Shown here one piece after another: positions 1 to 8,597 of a stretch of DNA of 54,482 nucleotides. Under the pieces are notes generated by a model. It worked only from the letters and a program-made list of their open reading frames with translations, searched no databases and had not been told where the DNA came from. This DNA comes from Spirochaetes bacterium GWB1_60_80 (GTDB lineage Bacteria > Spirochaetota > Spirochaetia > Treponematales > UBA12059), in NCBI GenBank assembly GCA_001829185.1, contig MIAR01000008.1, positions 1-54,482 of the forward strand, read 5' to 3'. How positions within the stretch are numbered: position 1 is the stretch's first letter; every line of letters starts with the position of its first letter. Position numbers and translations under genes: made by a program.

Positions 1-601
1 GCTCGATTGCATAGAGCCTGCGGATAATGGCCAATGCCTCAGCCGCCAGCGGCGAAGCTTCGGCTGAAACATATTGCTCGTGGAACTTGCGCCGGATGTG
101 TGCCCAACAACCGACGTGGACGATGCCTGGCCGCTTGCCAATTCGGTTGTAGCCAGCATAGCCGTCGGTTTGCAGGAAGCCTGAGAAACTCGAGCCGATC
201 ATGGCTTCCGCCACGTCACCTGAGCGCGAGTCGTGGTAGGCGAACCAGACGAAAGGCTTGGCTTCTTCATCGGCGGTGAAGCCGCGGGCTATCCACATCC
301 TCGAGGCCGCTGTCGGCGGTCGGCCATCTTCCTTGAGGACTTGCACCTCGGTCTCATCGAACCCAAGCACTGGAGAATTGCGGATATCGCGCTGCAGGCA
401 GTCCATGAGCGGTTGTAAGGCTTTGGCCACGCGAATGACGTGGCGGGCCATGGTGCCGCGCGCCAAATCAAGGCCCATGCGCGCGAACAGGGCTTCTTGG
501 CGGTACAAGGGCAAGCCGTCGCAGAACTTGTTGACGATGATGAAAGCCGCCGTGCTGTTCGACAAGAGGCTGCCCGGCCCGGTCAAGATCGCGCCGGGCG
601 C
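1..601 (-). pseudogene. IS66-family transposase (TnpC) fragment
   Basis: A reading frame running from about 600 leftward off the window encodes the central part of an IS66 transposase. Visible motifs in order are PLYRQEALFARMGLDLARGT, LGFDETEVQVLKEDGRPPT (first catalytic Asp), FLQTDGYAGYN (second Asp) and VHVGCWAHIRRKF. All are family hallmarks. The frame has no start codon: homology begins abruptly near 600, with a TGA at 653-655, so the N-terminal zinc-finger and leucine-zipper part is missing. The C-terminal part with the catalytic Glu lies beyond the window edge. No tnpA/tnpB partner or terminal inverted repeat is visible upstream. It is therefore a 5'-truncated remnant of an inserted element, unlikely to be active. 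Confidence 0.9.
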
Positions 602-670
602 CGCACATCGGCTGGGGTCTGACCCTAAAATAGGCTGGATTTTCAACTTCCGTCATGCTATAATCATCGC

Positions 671-697
671 GTAGTAATATTCATATTGCTATATAAT
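671..697 (+). promoter_or_regulatory. probable promoter of the outer-membrane protein gene
   Basis: A TATAAT hexamer lies at 692-697 in an AT-rich stretch unlike the surrounding GC-rich DNA, just upstream of an AAGGAG ribosome site (703-708) and the ATG at 715. No good -35 is seen. A second TATAAT lies at 659-664. Confidence 0.4.
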
Positions 698-714
698 TCA
701 ATGAAGGAGTTCTC

Positions 715-1245
715 ATGAAACGCTTTTTGCTTGTCTGCCTGCTGGCGGCCCTCCTGGTTACCCCGGCCGTTTTTGCCGAAGGTTCCGTTGTCACATCCGA
801 TGCCGGCCTGGCCCTTACCTGGAGCCAGCGCTACGATACTGGCGCGGAAATCGCCGACGTGATTCTCGGCCTGCGCGGCGGCGCCTGGATTGACTTGATG
901 TACCGGCCGCTCTCCATTCTGGAAGTCGGGGCCGAAATCGGCATGCTCTACATGTCCTGGGACCTTGGAGCCGGCAGCGCCTTTTATGGCGATTTTCCCA
1001 TTACCGCCAAGGCCTCGCTTGATTTAAGCTTCCTCTCGGTCGATGTCCTGGCCGGAGTACTGTTGACCATGGATATCACTGGTGACTTCCGCTTTGGCCT
1101 GAATTATCTGGCTGGCGCCCGCCTGGCCCTCGGCAACTTCTACGCCGAGGCCGATTATATCATCGACGCTGATGTCCTGCAGGCTGGTGAACGCGCCGAC
1201 TACCTGCGCTTTGGCGTTGGTTACAAGGTCCACCTACTCAACTAG
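715..1245 (+). CDS. small outer-membrane beta-barrel protein, secreted
   Basis: 176 residues. The first 21 form a classical signal peptide (KR, hydrophobic core, cleavage near VFAEG). The mature part shows alternating hydrophobic strands separated by short turns (for example LGLRGGAWIDLMYRPLSILEVGAEIG and RFGLNYLAGARLALGNFYAEADYII) and ends in an aromatic/hydrophobic strand (YLRFGVGYKVHLLN), as expected of an 8-stranded outer-membrane barrel. An AAGGAG site sits 7 bases before the ATG. The gene is monocistronic, between the IS66 remnant and a convergent gene. The family cannot be named; the function (porin-like, adhesin or structural) is unknown. Confidence 0.75.
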   Translation: MKRFLLVCLLAALLVTPAVFAEGSVVTSDAGLALTWSQRYDTGAEIADVILGLRGGAWIDLMYRPLSILEVGAEIGMLYMSWDLGAGSAFYGDFPITAKASLDLSFLSVDVLAGVLLTMDITGDFRFGLNYLAGARLALGNFYAEADYIIDADVLQAGERADYLRFGVGYKVHLLN

Positions 1246-1297
1246 TGTTCTGATCGCCACCAGTCCATTTGCCCGGGCTGGCGGCGCTTAGCCCCAG

Positions 1298-2227
1298 TCA
1301 CGGACTGCGGCGCACTACCCGGAAACCAATGGTCAGGTAGCGCCGCCAGGGCAGAAAACGAACGCGGGCGGTGCTGCGCAGGTAGGCATCCGGCCGATCC
1401 CAACTGCCGCCGCGGATAATGCGGCCCTCGCCGTTGGCCGGACCGGTCGGGTTGGCCTGCGGTTGGTCGCCGTAGGGGCCGGACCAGTCATGGCACCATT
1501 CCATGACGTTGCCGCTCAAGTCGTAGAGGCCAAGCTCGTTAGCGGCTTTCCCAGCCACCGGATGCGTACCCCAGTCCGGCTGGTCGGCGCCTAGCGCATA
1601 GGCATTGCGGTCAAACCAGGCTACAGCCTCCGGTTGATCAGCTCCGGCCAGCAGGCAGTCGCGGCTGACCGGGCCGCCCCGCGCCGCGTATTCCCACTCG
1701 GCCTCGGTCGGCAGGCGATAGCCGTCGGCGGCGTTATTGATTGTTACACTATCCCAGGCAGCGTCTGGTCCGGCGGTCGGCACCGCGCCCCAACGATTCG
1801 GATCGTGCAGGCGGTTGATGCGGTAGACCGGCGTCAGCCCCTCACGCAGACTGAGGCGATTGCAGAAAACCAAGGCGTCGTACCAACTAACCTGCTCCAC
1901 CGGCCGCTCGGCTGCGGCTGCGCCAGCGGAAAAATAGCTGGGATTGCGATCCAAGACGGCCCGGTATTGAGTCTGGGTTATTTCGGTGGCCGCCATCCAG
2001 AAGGCGCCGAGGCTGACTGGGCGAACCGGCCGCTCGGACTCCGATCCGGCTGAGGCGCTGCCCATCAGGAAGTCGCCGGCCGGAACGGCCACCAGACGCA
2101 GGCCCGTCGGGCTAGTCCAGGTCAAACCGACCGCCACCGCCACCGGCAAGTCGCCATCAGCTTGCGCCCAAAGCTGGCCAACGATCCACCCAAGAGTCAG
2201 GAGCAGCGTTACCCGTCGATTTCTCAT
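1298..2227 (-). CDS. formylglycine-generating-enzyme-fold (SUMF1-type) protein, secreted
   Basis: 309 residues with an N-terminal signal peptide (about residues 1-22). The rest is one FGE-sulfatase/SUMF1 domain with the usual landmarks: VPAGDFLMGS, MAATEITQTQYRAVL, VEQVSWYDALVFCNRLS, GYRLPTEAEWEYAARGG, LSGNVMEWCHDW, IIRGGSWDRP and IGFRVVR. True formylglycine-generating enzymes carry a redox cysteine pair in the RGGS... segment. Here that segment (RGGSWDRPDAYLRSTARVRF) has none, so copper-dependent Cys oxidation is unlikely. The protein is probably a periplasmic or surface member of the wider family, whose substrates are mostly unknown. It is convergent with the gene at 715. Confidence 0.85.
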   Translation of the reverse strand: MRNRRVTLLLTLGWIVGQLWAQADGDLPVAVAVGLTWTSPTGLRLVAVPAGDFLMGSASAGSESERPVRPVSLGAFWMAATEITQTQYRAVLDRNPSYFSAGAAAAERPVEQVSWYDALVFCNRLSLREGLTPVYRINRLHDPNRWGAVPTAGPDAAWDSVTINNAADGYRLPTEAEWEYAARGGPVSRDCLLAGADQPEAVAWFDRNAYALGADQPDWGTHPVAGKAANELGLYDLSGNVMEWCHDWSGPYGDQPQANPTGPANGEGRIIRGGSWDRPDAYLRSTARVRFLPWRRYLTIGFRVVRRSP

Positions 2228-2365
2228 GCCCTGGTCCCTTTCCAGCCATAAGCTTAACCTTGTCCCTGAATTGCCACATTAGGCGGCAGCCAGGCGAGGC
2301 TATGCTTTCATCTTACGCCATTGCCGACCGTGAAGCAAATTCAGGTAGCAGGCAAAAAGTCAGCT

Positions 2366-3145
2366 TTATGGAGTCGGCGGCGCGTCTGACACCTGTGGCT
2401 GACTGAAGCCAGCTCGCTCCAAGGCGGCCAGGGTGGCGGCCAGTTCGGCGGCTGTCACGTAGACCACCACTCGTGTTACCGCGCCGACCGTCTCATAGAC
2501 GGTCGTAATGCCGGCGGCGGCAGCCCGTCGCGCTGCCGCCTGGGCGTTGGCCACCACACCGAAACTACCCAGCTGAAGGCGTTTAAGCGGCGGGTTGGTA
2601 AGCAGGGGCGAGGCCTGCAGGATGTGCAGGCTGACGCAGGCCACGCCACTGGTGGCCAGGCCGAGGCGCGCGCCGGCCGCCTGCGACAGGTCAATGATGC
2701 GGCCAGCCACGAAGGGACCGCGGTCGTTGATGCGCACCGTCACGGTCTGTCCGTTGTCCAGGTTACGCACCACCACCAGGGTGCCGAACGGCAAAGTCTT
2801 GTGGGCAGCCGTAAAGGCGCGCTTGTCGAAAACTTCGCCGGAGGCAGTCAGGCGACCGTGGAATGGATCGCCATACCAGCTGGCCAGGCCAGTTTGGTAG
2901 ATCGGTAGCGGCGCCGGGGCGGTGGTTGCAGCCGGCGGAGCCGAAGTTCCGGCTGGCGGCGTGGTTGAACCACTGCCGGCTCCGCTGGCGGTCTGGGCGG
3001 CTGCTTCCCAGGCCGGGCCACACAGCAGCACGGCGCACAGCCAGCCCACGGACAGCCAGGCGGCGCCAGGTCTTGGCCGCCGCGGTGCCGGGAAGCGGTT
3101 ACGGCTCACTTGGTCGCCCTGGTCGACTTGGTCACCCCGAATCAA
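2366..3145 (-). CDS. rlpA: RlpA-like septal lytic transglycosylase with SPOR-like C-terminus
   Basis: 259 residues. A long basic N-region and hydrophobic segment (about 30-50) act as a signal peptide, followed by an Ala/Pro/Thr-rich linker. The double-psi beta-barrel (about 85-165) contains GLASWYGDPFHGRLTASGEVFD, AAHKTLPFGTLVVVRN and VRINDRGPF. The Glu of ASGE and Asp of NDRGP match the catalytic pair known from RlpA. Residues 185-255 (LQLGSFGVVANAQAAARRAA...) resemble a SPOR denuded-glycan-binding domain. It probably cleaves denuded peptidoglycan at the septum. The gene starts 6 bases after the aminotransferase stop, so the two are likely co-transcribed. The assigned start is a TTG and a downstream GTG near 3109 is possible. 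Confidence 0.85.
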   Translation of the reverse strand: MIRGDQVDQGDQVSRNRFPAPRRPRPGAAWLSVGWLCAVLLCGPAWEAAAQTASGAGSGSTTPPAGTSAPPAATTAPAPLPIYQTGLASWYGDPFHGRLTASGEVFDKRAFTAAHKTLPFGTLVVVRNLDNGQTVTVRINDRGPFVAGRIIDLSQAAGARLGLATSGVACVSLHILQASPLLTNPPLKRLQLGSFGVVANAQAAARRAAAAGITTVYETVGAVTRVVVYVTAAELAATLAALERAGFSQPQVSDAPPTP

Positions 3146-3151
3146 GCGACT

Positions 3152-4456
3152 TCAGCGTTGGCGCGGCAAGGCGGCCACGGCAGCGAATATGGTGCGGTAC
3201 AACTCGTCGATATCCTCAAGCTCAACGCTGGAAAAGGCGACGCGCAGCCAGCGTTCCTGTAAGGAAATGACGCCGACGCCATAGTCATCGAGCAGCCTGA
3301 GGCGCAAGGCCTCGGCCGAGAAGCCATCGCAGAGAAAGCACATGAAGTAACCGGAATTGAAGGGCAAGGCGACTAGGCCTTTCGGCGCCGGATTGGCAGC
3401 CAGGAAGGCCTTGACGCGGCGGTAGCGGGATTCCAACAGCCCGGCGAATTGTTCCTTCTGTTGGTGAAAAGACGGATTCTGCATGGCCTTGAGCAGGATG
3501 TACTGGGTGGGCGCCGCCGGGCTGGAGACGCTGGAGCGGATAACGCCCATCAGCTTCTTGACCAAGGCCCCGTACTGGTGCTCGTCGAGTCCGTGACCCG
3601 AGAAGGTGACGAAGCCACCGCGAAAGCCCCAGACGTAGTCTTCCTTGGTGGAGCCATCCACCTTGGCCGCCACGAGCCTCGGGTGCAGGCCGGCCAGGCG
3701 GGCGAAGATCGATTCGCGCAGGTTGGCTTCCTCGTATTGCAGGCCGAAATAGGCGTCATCGGCGATAATCAGGACGTCGTTGCCGGCATCGGCGATGCGC
3801 AGCACGGCCGCCACCATGGCGTCAGCCTCCACCCGGCTGGGGGTGTAGCCAGTAGGGTTGTTCGGGTAGTTGAGGATGATGACCACGCGCTGGTGGGTAG
3901 CCGCGGCCGCCAGGGCGGTGCTTTCCAGGCCGGCGATATTGTAGCCGCCCTGGGCGTCGAAAAACGGATACTGCTTGAGCTTGCCGCCGCGCCGCTCTTC
4001 GATAACCAGCCGATAATTAGGCCACATCATGTCCGGAACCACCACCGCGTCGCCGGGGCTGACGAACATGTCCGCCAGGTAGGAGATACCGGCGGTCAGG
4101 CCAGGTACGACCACCGGCAGCGAACAGTGCTTGTCGTGCAGGCTGGGATTCTTGCGGATCAGTTCCTTGCGCCACAACTCGCGGAAGGCGGCCACGCCGG
4201 CGGTTGGTCCATAAGCCACGGCTTCCTTGGGCGTCAGGCCGGGCAGTTGCTCCTGGACGGCATCCAGAATCATAGGCTGGTCATGGTGGTAGGCCATACC
4301 TACCGTGGCATTGAATTTATGGGCGCGCTCCGTGGCCTCGGCGCTCTGAGTCAGGATTCCTTTGGGAAAATACATGCGTTGGCCAATGTCCGAAAGCAGG
4401 CGCAAGGCACAAGTCCCGGACAAACTACGGTTTAATTCTTCGGCCAGAATATTCAT
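3152..4456 (-). CDS. PLP-dependent class I/II aminotransferase
   Basis: 434 residues of fold-type I aminotransferase. Visible are AYGPTAGVAAFRELW, the cofactor-binding VVVPGLTAGISYLADMFVSPGD, VIILNYPNNPTGYTPS, the Asp/Tyr of LIIADDAYFGL and the lysine segment KVDGSTKEDYVWGFRGGF, whose Lys is the expected Schiff-base residue. The C-terminus has the small-domain Arg region (RWLRVAFSSVE). The substrate cannot be told from sequence; the large insert around the lysine loop sets it apart from AspC/AlaA. A GGAGG site precedes the ATG. Its promoter is annotated separately, and rlpA follows closely. Confidence 0.88.
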   Translation of the reverse strand: MNILAEELNRSLSGTCALRLLSDIGQRMYFPKGILTQSAEATERAHKFNATVGMAYHHDQPMILDAVQEQLPGLTPKEAVAYGPTAGVAAFRELWRKELIRKNPSLHDKHCSLPVVVPGLTAGISYLADMFVSPGDAVVVPDMMWPNYRLVIEERRGGKLKQYPFFDAQGGYNIAGLESTALAAAATHQRVVIILNYPNNPTGYTPSRVEADAMVAAVLRIADAGNDVLIIADDAYFGLQYEEANLRESIFARLAGLHPRLVAAKVDGSTKEDYVWGFRGGFVTFSGHGLDEHQYGALVKKLMGVIRSSVSSPAAPTQYILLKAMQNPSFHQQKEQFAGLLESRYRRVKAFLAANPAPKGLVALPFNSGYFMCFLCDGFSAEALRLRLLDDYGVGVISLQERWLRVAFSSVELEDIDELYRTIFAAVAALPRQR

Positions 4457-4545
4457 TGAATCCTCCTCATTGTATTAAAAAAACCCCTTCCGGGACGGTT
4501 AATTCTTTATTTTTCTGACCAGGCTGGCCGGAAACTTTCCCATCC

Positions 4546-4574
4546 GGTATACCCAAGGACCCTGGAACTGTCAA
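4546..4574 (-). promoter_or_regulatory. sigma-70-type promoter for the aminotransferase-rlpA unit
   Basis: On the minus strand a perfect TTGACA (4574-4569), a 17-base spacer and TATACC (4551-4546) lie about 90 bases upstream of the ATG at 4456. No other feature explains the match. Confidence 0.6.
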
Positions 4575-4725
4575 GCCATAGACAAAATTCATTAGCCGAT
4601 TTGCATTCAGGAAAACTTTACACTACACTCTACCATACAGTTGCCTTTTCTCCAATCTCGCCATCGGGAAGGATCTGATCGCGAGACGGGGCCGGGCAAC
4701 ATGATCGCAATGGAAGGGAAGCGCC

Positions 4726-5031
4726 ATGATCCGGAAAAAATACGACAAGAGCGGCACTAATTGCACAGTTACCTTCGTCATCTCGCCCGAGCAGGCCGCT
4801 GGAGCCACCTGTGCCCATGTCGTTGGCGACTTCACCAACTGGGACCGCAATGCCATGCCCATGAAGCTCAGCAAGGATAACGGCTTTCAGCTCAGCATTC
4901 AGCTGGACGCCGGCCGTGAATTCCTGTTCCGCTACTTGTTTGACAACGTCCGCTGGGACAACGACTGGAACGCCGACAAATACGTGGCTAGCCCTTACCA
5001 GGATTCGGAAAACAGCTTACTCTCGGTCTGA
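4726..5031 (+). CDS. stand-alone CBM48/AMPK-type glycogen-binding protein
   Basis: 101 residues forming just one isoamylase-N/CBM48 (early-set) domain: CTVTFVISPEQAAGATCAHVVGDFTNWDRNAMPM, then the second half LDAGREFLFRYLFDNVRWDNDWNADKYV. The GDFTNW and RWDNDW motifs are the glycogen-contact signatures. CBM48 is normally fused to glycogen-branching or debranching enzymes or to AMPK beta subunits. Here it is a free-standing domain with no catalytic partner nearby. A GGAAGG ribosome site precedes the ATG. It probably binds glycogen or another alpha-glucan in the cytoplasm. The stop TGA is followed directly by TAG and a repeat fragment. Confidence 0.85.
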   Translation: MIRKKYDKSGTNCTVTFVISPEQAAGATCAHVVGDFTNWDRNAMPMKLSKDNGFQLSIQLDAGREFLFRYLFDNVRWDNDWNADKYVASPYQDSENSLLSV

Positions 5032-5033
5032 TA

Positions 5034-5089
5034 GGCTTTTGAAGTGCTAAAAAGCAAAGCCGTATTCGCGTTTTTCACCCCCCTGCTGA
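5034..5089 (+). repeat. degenerate half copy of the 135-bp three-hairpin element
   Basis: The stretch GGCTTTTGAAGTG...AAAAGC...CGCGTTTTTCA...CCCTGCT matches the right arm of the element found intact at 22290-22424 and 29126-29260, with a few substitutions and a small insertion. It starts right at the CBM48 stop codon and lies between two convergent genes, where its hairpin may serve as a transcription terminator. Confidence 0.7.
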
Positions 5090-5095
5090 GCCGCC

Positions 5096-6196
5096 TCAGG
5101 GCATGGGGATTTCAAACAAACGGAAGCTATCGGTCGGCCAGGCGTCTGGAGTGCTACCGATCGGGAGCGGCTGATGCCGCGTCAAATCCCAGATAAACAG
5201 TTCGCGATTACCATTGGCGGCTTGCCAAGGTATAACTAGGTAGCGGCCGGAAGCCTCCAACAACAGAAAGGCCCTTCCAGCCCACAAGCCGACTACCTGA
5301 CGCAGGCTGCCGGCCGGGAAGCCGGCGCTGGCCGACCAGGCGGCGTTATCAACGACCGTACCGCGGCCGCGCTCGTCACTGCTCGCGATGCGCGTCGGCA
5401 AGGGCAGAACCGTTAGTTCGCGGAAGCTGTCCACAGGCTGGTTAACCAAGCGCAGATAGGCCTCCATGGCCTCGGGATTGGCGGCTGCGTAGAGCAATGC
5501 CGCCTCCGGCTCGACGGCGTCGGCCTGAACGCGGTTCGCCGGCAGTTCGGCGATGGCGTCCATCATGGTCAGGCTGGCGGCAGGGCCGCGTTCGGCTAGT
5601 ACCAGGCGCCAGTTCAGCTGGGCGCGCAGGCTGTCGTGCAGGAAACTGAAGGGCTGTAGCAGGAAATAATAAATCAAGGTATTGGCCGTCAAGCCGCGGT
5701 TGACTACCACCCCGTCCACAACGTAATCGATCAGCGTGCGCTCGTTATTGGGCGTCAAATACAGGTAACTGCGGCCGTCGTCACTCAACAACCATTTGAT
5801 AGCCTGGATATAGCCGGTATTTGCCGCTCGCTTGATGATAATGTTGCCGCGCGCGCTGTACGGAAAGGCTCCGTCCCGACCGTACAGGAACATGACGTAA
5901 AAAACGTCGCCGACCCGTTCTACCGTGATGCGCAGCGGGCCGTTTGGCGTCGTGCGCTGGGTGGTCGGGAAGCGCAGGGCGACGGTCGGATTAGCGGTGA
6001 TGACCTGGGACAGCAACTCCGAACGAAGCGCCAGAAAATCGGGAAAGGCTTGGACTAAGGCGCTTGACGCGCCGGCTGGCGTCCGGATACTAGCTGCGGC
6101 AAGCGGTGGCAGCGCGGTCTGACCGGCAGTCGACGCCAAGCAAACCAAGCCGCCGATGGACAAGGCGATCCTGCGTAACCATGAGCGAACATACAC
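5096..6196 (-). CDS. secreted protein of unknown function
   Basis: I do not recognise the family. The chosen start is a GTG at 6196 because GGAG stands 7 bases before it and the protein then begins with a clean signal peptide (VYVRSWLRRIALSIGGLVCL). An in-frame TTG at 6268 would add 24 poorly conserved-looking residues. The mature part (about 340 residues) is a mix of beta-rich segments (FYVMFLYGRDGAFPYSARGN, GRSYLYLTPNNERTLIDYVVDG) and ends in a second beta-rich module (GLWAGRAFLLLEASGRYLVIPW). No lipobox is present, so a periplasmic location is likely. It is convergent with the CBM48 gene. Confidence 0.6.
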   Translation of the reverse strand: MYVRSWLRRIALSIGGLVCLASTAGQTALPPLAAASIRTPAGASSALVQAFPDFLALRSELLSQVITANPTVALRFPTTQRTTPNGPLRITVERVGDVFYVMFLYGRDGAFPYSARGNIIIKRAANTGYIQAIKWLLSDDGRSYLYLTPNNERTLIDYVVDGVVVNRGLTANTLIYYFLLQPFSFLHDSLRAQLNWRLVLAERGPAASLTMMDAIAELPANRVQADAVEPEAALLYAAANPEAMEAYLRLVNQPVDSFRELTVLPLPTRIASSDERGRGTVVDNAAWSASAGFPAGSLRQVVGLWAGRAFLLLEASGRYLVIPWQAANGNRELFIWDLTRHQPLPIGSTPDAWPTDSFRLFEIPMP

Positions 6197-6454
6197 AAGC
6201 GACTCCAGAAAAACAGGTTGTTTTGCGGACGCCAAGGGGTGGATTTTCTTTACCACTACCGGCGCCAAAGAGGCAAGCGGGCTTCGATACGGTTAGCCGG
6301 AAGACAGCCCCGCCTAAAATAACACCATACGCGGAATGATGATACACCGCCACAGCGCTTTTGTCAGTGCGCCAGCCTGGACTCGCTCAATCTTTTACCC
6401 TATTACAAGGCGAATAGCGAATCCGACCCAGCCAAACGTCGGCTTTAGGCTGGG

Positions 6455-8596
6455 TCAATACAGCCGGCGCAGGGCCTCAAAGATGAACGGCCAGCGTTGG
6501 TCGCTTGTACTGCTGGCGGCTGGCACAGGCGCGGTGGCGGCCACTGACGGATTGGCAGTGGCGGCGCCAGCCACTACTGGCGCCTCAGCGGCTGCGGCCG
6601 GCCGGAACACTTGGTCGCCTGGATTGACGCGGTTGAAGAAACCGCGGCGGGTGATTTGCACCAAGCAGACTTCGTCGTCCAGGCGCAACACCGTCAGGTC
6701 GGCTACGATATCCGCGTCGGCATAGCGCCGGCCGGGAGCGTCACTGCGCAGCGTCAGGCCGCTGGCTCGTACCAAGATGAACTGATCGTCGACGGCCAGA
6801 CCGTGGACGCGGCCGAGGTTGACGAGACCCTGGTCGACCCGTTGTTCCAATAGCTGGCCCTGCAGCGGCAAGGCCGCTTGAACCTGGTCTACCACATAGG
6901 CGGCGGCCAATTGGGCGCGGTCGTTGCCGGAACGCACCGTCTCGATTGGCAACAATAGCTCACCGGTGCGGGCGGAGCGCAATTCGGCGCGCACCAGGAT
7001 TTCATCGGCCGTCTCCTGGACGTTCAGCATCAGAAAGTAAGCGGTGCCACTTTCGCGCGCCGGCCGGAAGGCGTCAGCCAAGGCATCGGCACGCAGGACG
7101 GTATGGTCGACCTGTACTTGGCTGGAATTGGCGAACAGGTCGCGCACGTAGCGACCAAGCACCAGGTCACTGCCAATATGCCAGGGGATACCGCCGGGGC
7201 CGTTGGCGTAGACCTGCAGGCGATAGGGCCGGACCACCGGCCGGGCAAAGGGATCGAAGCGCCACTCCCGGGCGACGCTGCCCCGCAAGGCGTTATCGTA
7301 AATTTCCAGGGCGTCCTCGACGGCCTGGTCGGCCTTGCCGATGCTACGCAGGAAATCAAGTTCGGCGAAGTAGTTAGTCGGCAGCCGGTTAATGCGCAGC
7401 AGCTCGGCATAGCGGCGCCGGCCGAGGTTGGCGTACGGATCGATGGCTAGGCCACGGCGGTATTCGGCGCTAGCTATATCAAAGAGGAAGCGGCGTTCGA
7501 AGGCCGCCGCCCGGGTAAATCGCCACTCGGCGTAGTCCCGCCGCAAGGGAGCCTCGAAGCTGGTGCCGTCCATGACCAGGTTTTCCAAAGCCAAACGGGC
7601 GATCTCATCGTCCGGCCATTGTTCAAGCAGGCTGCGGAAGGCCGCGATGGCCTCGCCCCGCAAGCGTTCAGCCCCGGCGCCGTCACCGGCCTCGGACCGA
7701 GCCAGGCCGGCGGCGGCCTGGACCTGTCCCAACAGAAACCAGGCCTGCCGGTTGGCGGCATCGGCCCGCAAGGCGTGGTCCAGCACTTCGAGGGCTTGGT
7801 CGTAGGCCGCCTGGCCGAAGTAGAGCGTTGCCAGCAGGGTGAGGGCGCCCGAATGCTCCGGCAAGCGCGCCAGTACCTGGCGGGCCAGGCGTTCAGCCTC
7901 AAAAGGCTGCCCTAGCTCGAATTGCATCATGGCCGCCGCGAAAATAACCGCGCTATCGTTGCCGGCCCAGCGCAGGGCTTCGACCAGACTGGCGGCGGCG
8001 TCGGTCGGCCGGTTCTCGGCCCGGAAGATGATGGCCAGAGCCATTAACAGGCGGGCGTCGCGGGGGTTATGGCGCAGGTTGTCGTGGAGCGTTTGCCGCG
8101 CCGAGGCCACCCGACCGGCGGCGATATCGAGTAGGGCCAGGCCAAAGCGGGCGTCGCGGTTGGCCGACTGGCGGCCGGCGACTTCCTGGAAGAGGCTGCG
8201 CGCGGCATCGAGCCGGCCCAGGTGGACATTGCAGAAGGCTTCCAGGTTGACTAGTTCGTTACCGCGCGGACCGTTGGCGTAGGCTCGGGCAATATGGGAC
8301 AAGGCTTGTTCGTACTCATGCAGCAGGTAATGGCACCAGGCCAGCTCCTGCCAGGCCGGCGCATAGGCCGGGTTCAGGCGCAGGGCGGCCTGCAGGCTGT
8401 CGATGGCTTGGTAGTAGGCGGCCAGGAAACGCTGCTCGCGGGCCTGCTCGAGCAAGGCCGGGGCCGTGGCGGCCGGAGTGCCGCCGGCCAGCGTTCCGGC
8501 CTGGGCCGGCAGCGTGGCGGCCGACAAGCTCAGGGCCAGCGCCAGACAGAGCGCCGCGCCCCGCCGCAGAGCCTGCATCCAGCCGCTCCCTAGCAT
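6455..8596 (-). CDS. TPR-repeat protein, secreted
   Basis: About 713 residues from an ATG at 8596, which lies one base after the TGA of the upstream tlyC-like gene, implying translational coupling. A signal peptide (MLGSGWMQALRRGAALCLAL, cleavage near PAQAG) is followed by at least eight tetratricopeptide repeats to about residue 400 (for example PAYAPAWQELAWCHYLLHEY and DQALEVLDHALRADAANRQA). The C-terminal 300 residues are a beta-rich region (VNLGRVHGLAVDDQFILVRA). Probably a periplasmic scaffold. Gene order next to tlyC and ybeY suggests an envelope role; the partner is unknown. An open frame reaches 8737 but the extra N-terminus has no signal peptide. Confidence 0.8.
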   Translation of the reverse strand: MLGSGWMQALRRGAALCLALALSLSAATLPAQAGTLAGGTPAATAPALLEQAREQRFLAAYYQAIDSLQAALRLNPAYAPAWQELAWCHYLLHEYEQALSHIARAYANGPRGNELVNLEAFCNVHLGRLDAARSLFQEVAGRQSANRDARFGLALLDIAAGRVASARQTLHDNLRHNPRDARLLMALAIIFRAENRPTDAAASLVEALRWAGNDSAVIFAAAMMQFELGQPFEAERLARQVLARLPEHSGALTLLATLYFGQAAYDQALEVLDHALRADAANRQAWFLLGQVQAAAGLARSEAGDGAGAERLRGEAIAAFRSLLEQWPDDEIARLALENLVMDGTSFEAPLRRDYAEWRFTRAAAFERRFLFDIASAEYRRGLAIDPYANLGRRRYAELLRINRLPTNYFAELDFLRSIGKADQAVEDALEIYDNALRGSVAREWRFDPFARPVVRPYRLQVYANGPGGIPWHIGSDLVLGRYVRDLFANSSQVQVDHTVLRADALADAFRPARESGTAYFLMLNVQETADEILVRAELRSARTGELLLPIETVRSGNDRAQLAAAYVVDQVQAALPLQGQLLEQRVDQGLVNLGRVHGLAVDDQFILVRASGLTLRSDAPGRRYADADIVADLTVLRLDDEVCLVQITRRGFFNRVNPGDQVFRPAAAAEAPVVAGAATANPSVAATAPVPAASSTSDQRWPFIFEALRRLY

Positions 8597-8597
8597 G

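Noticed and set aside
4457-4500. Attenuator in the leader of the aminotransferase gene (CCCGGAAGGGG then T7).
   Set aside because: The stem is only about four base pairs, and no leader peptide or alternative fold is evident.
6106-6339. Long plus-strand frames opposite real genes throughout the window, for example here and in lptD and pgpH.
   Set aside because: They follow the third-position GC bias of the opposite strand and show no domain, signal peptide or ribosome site.
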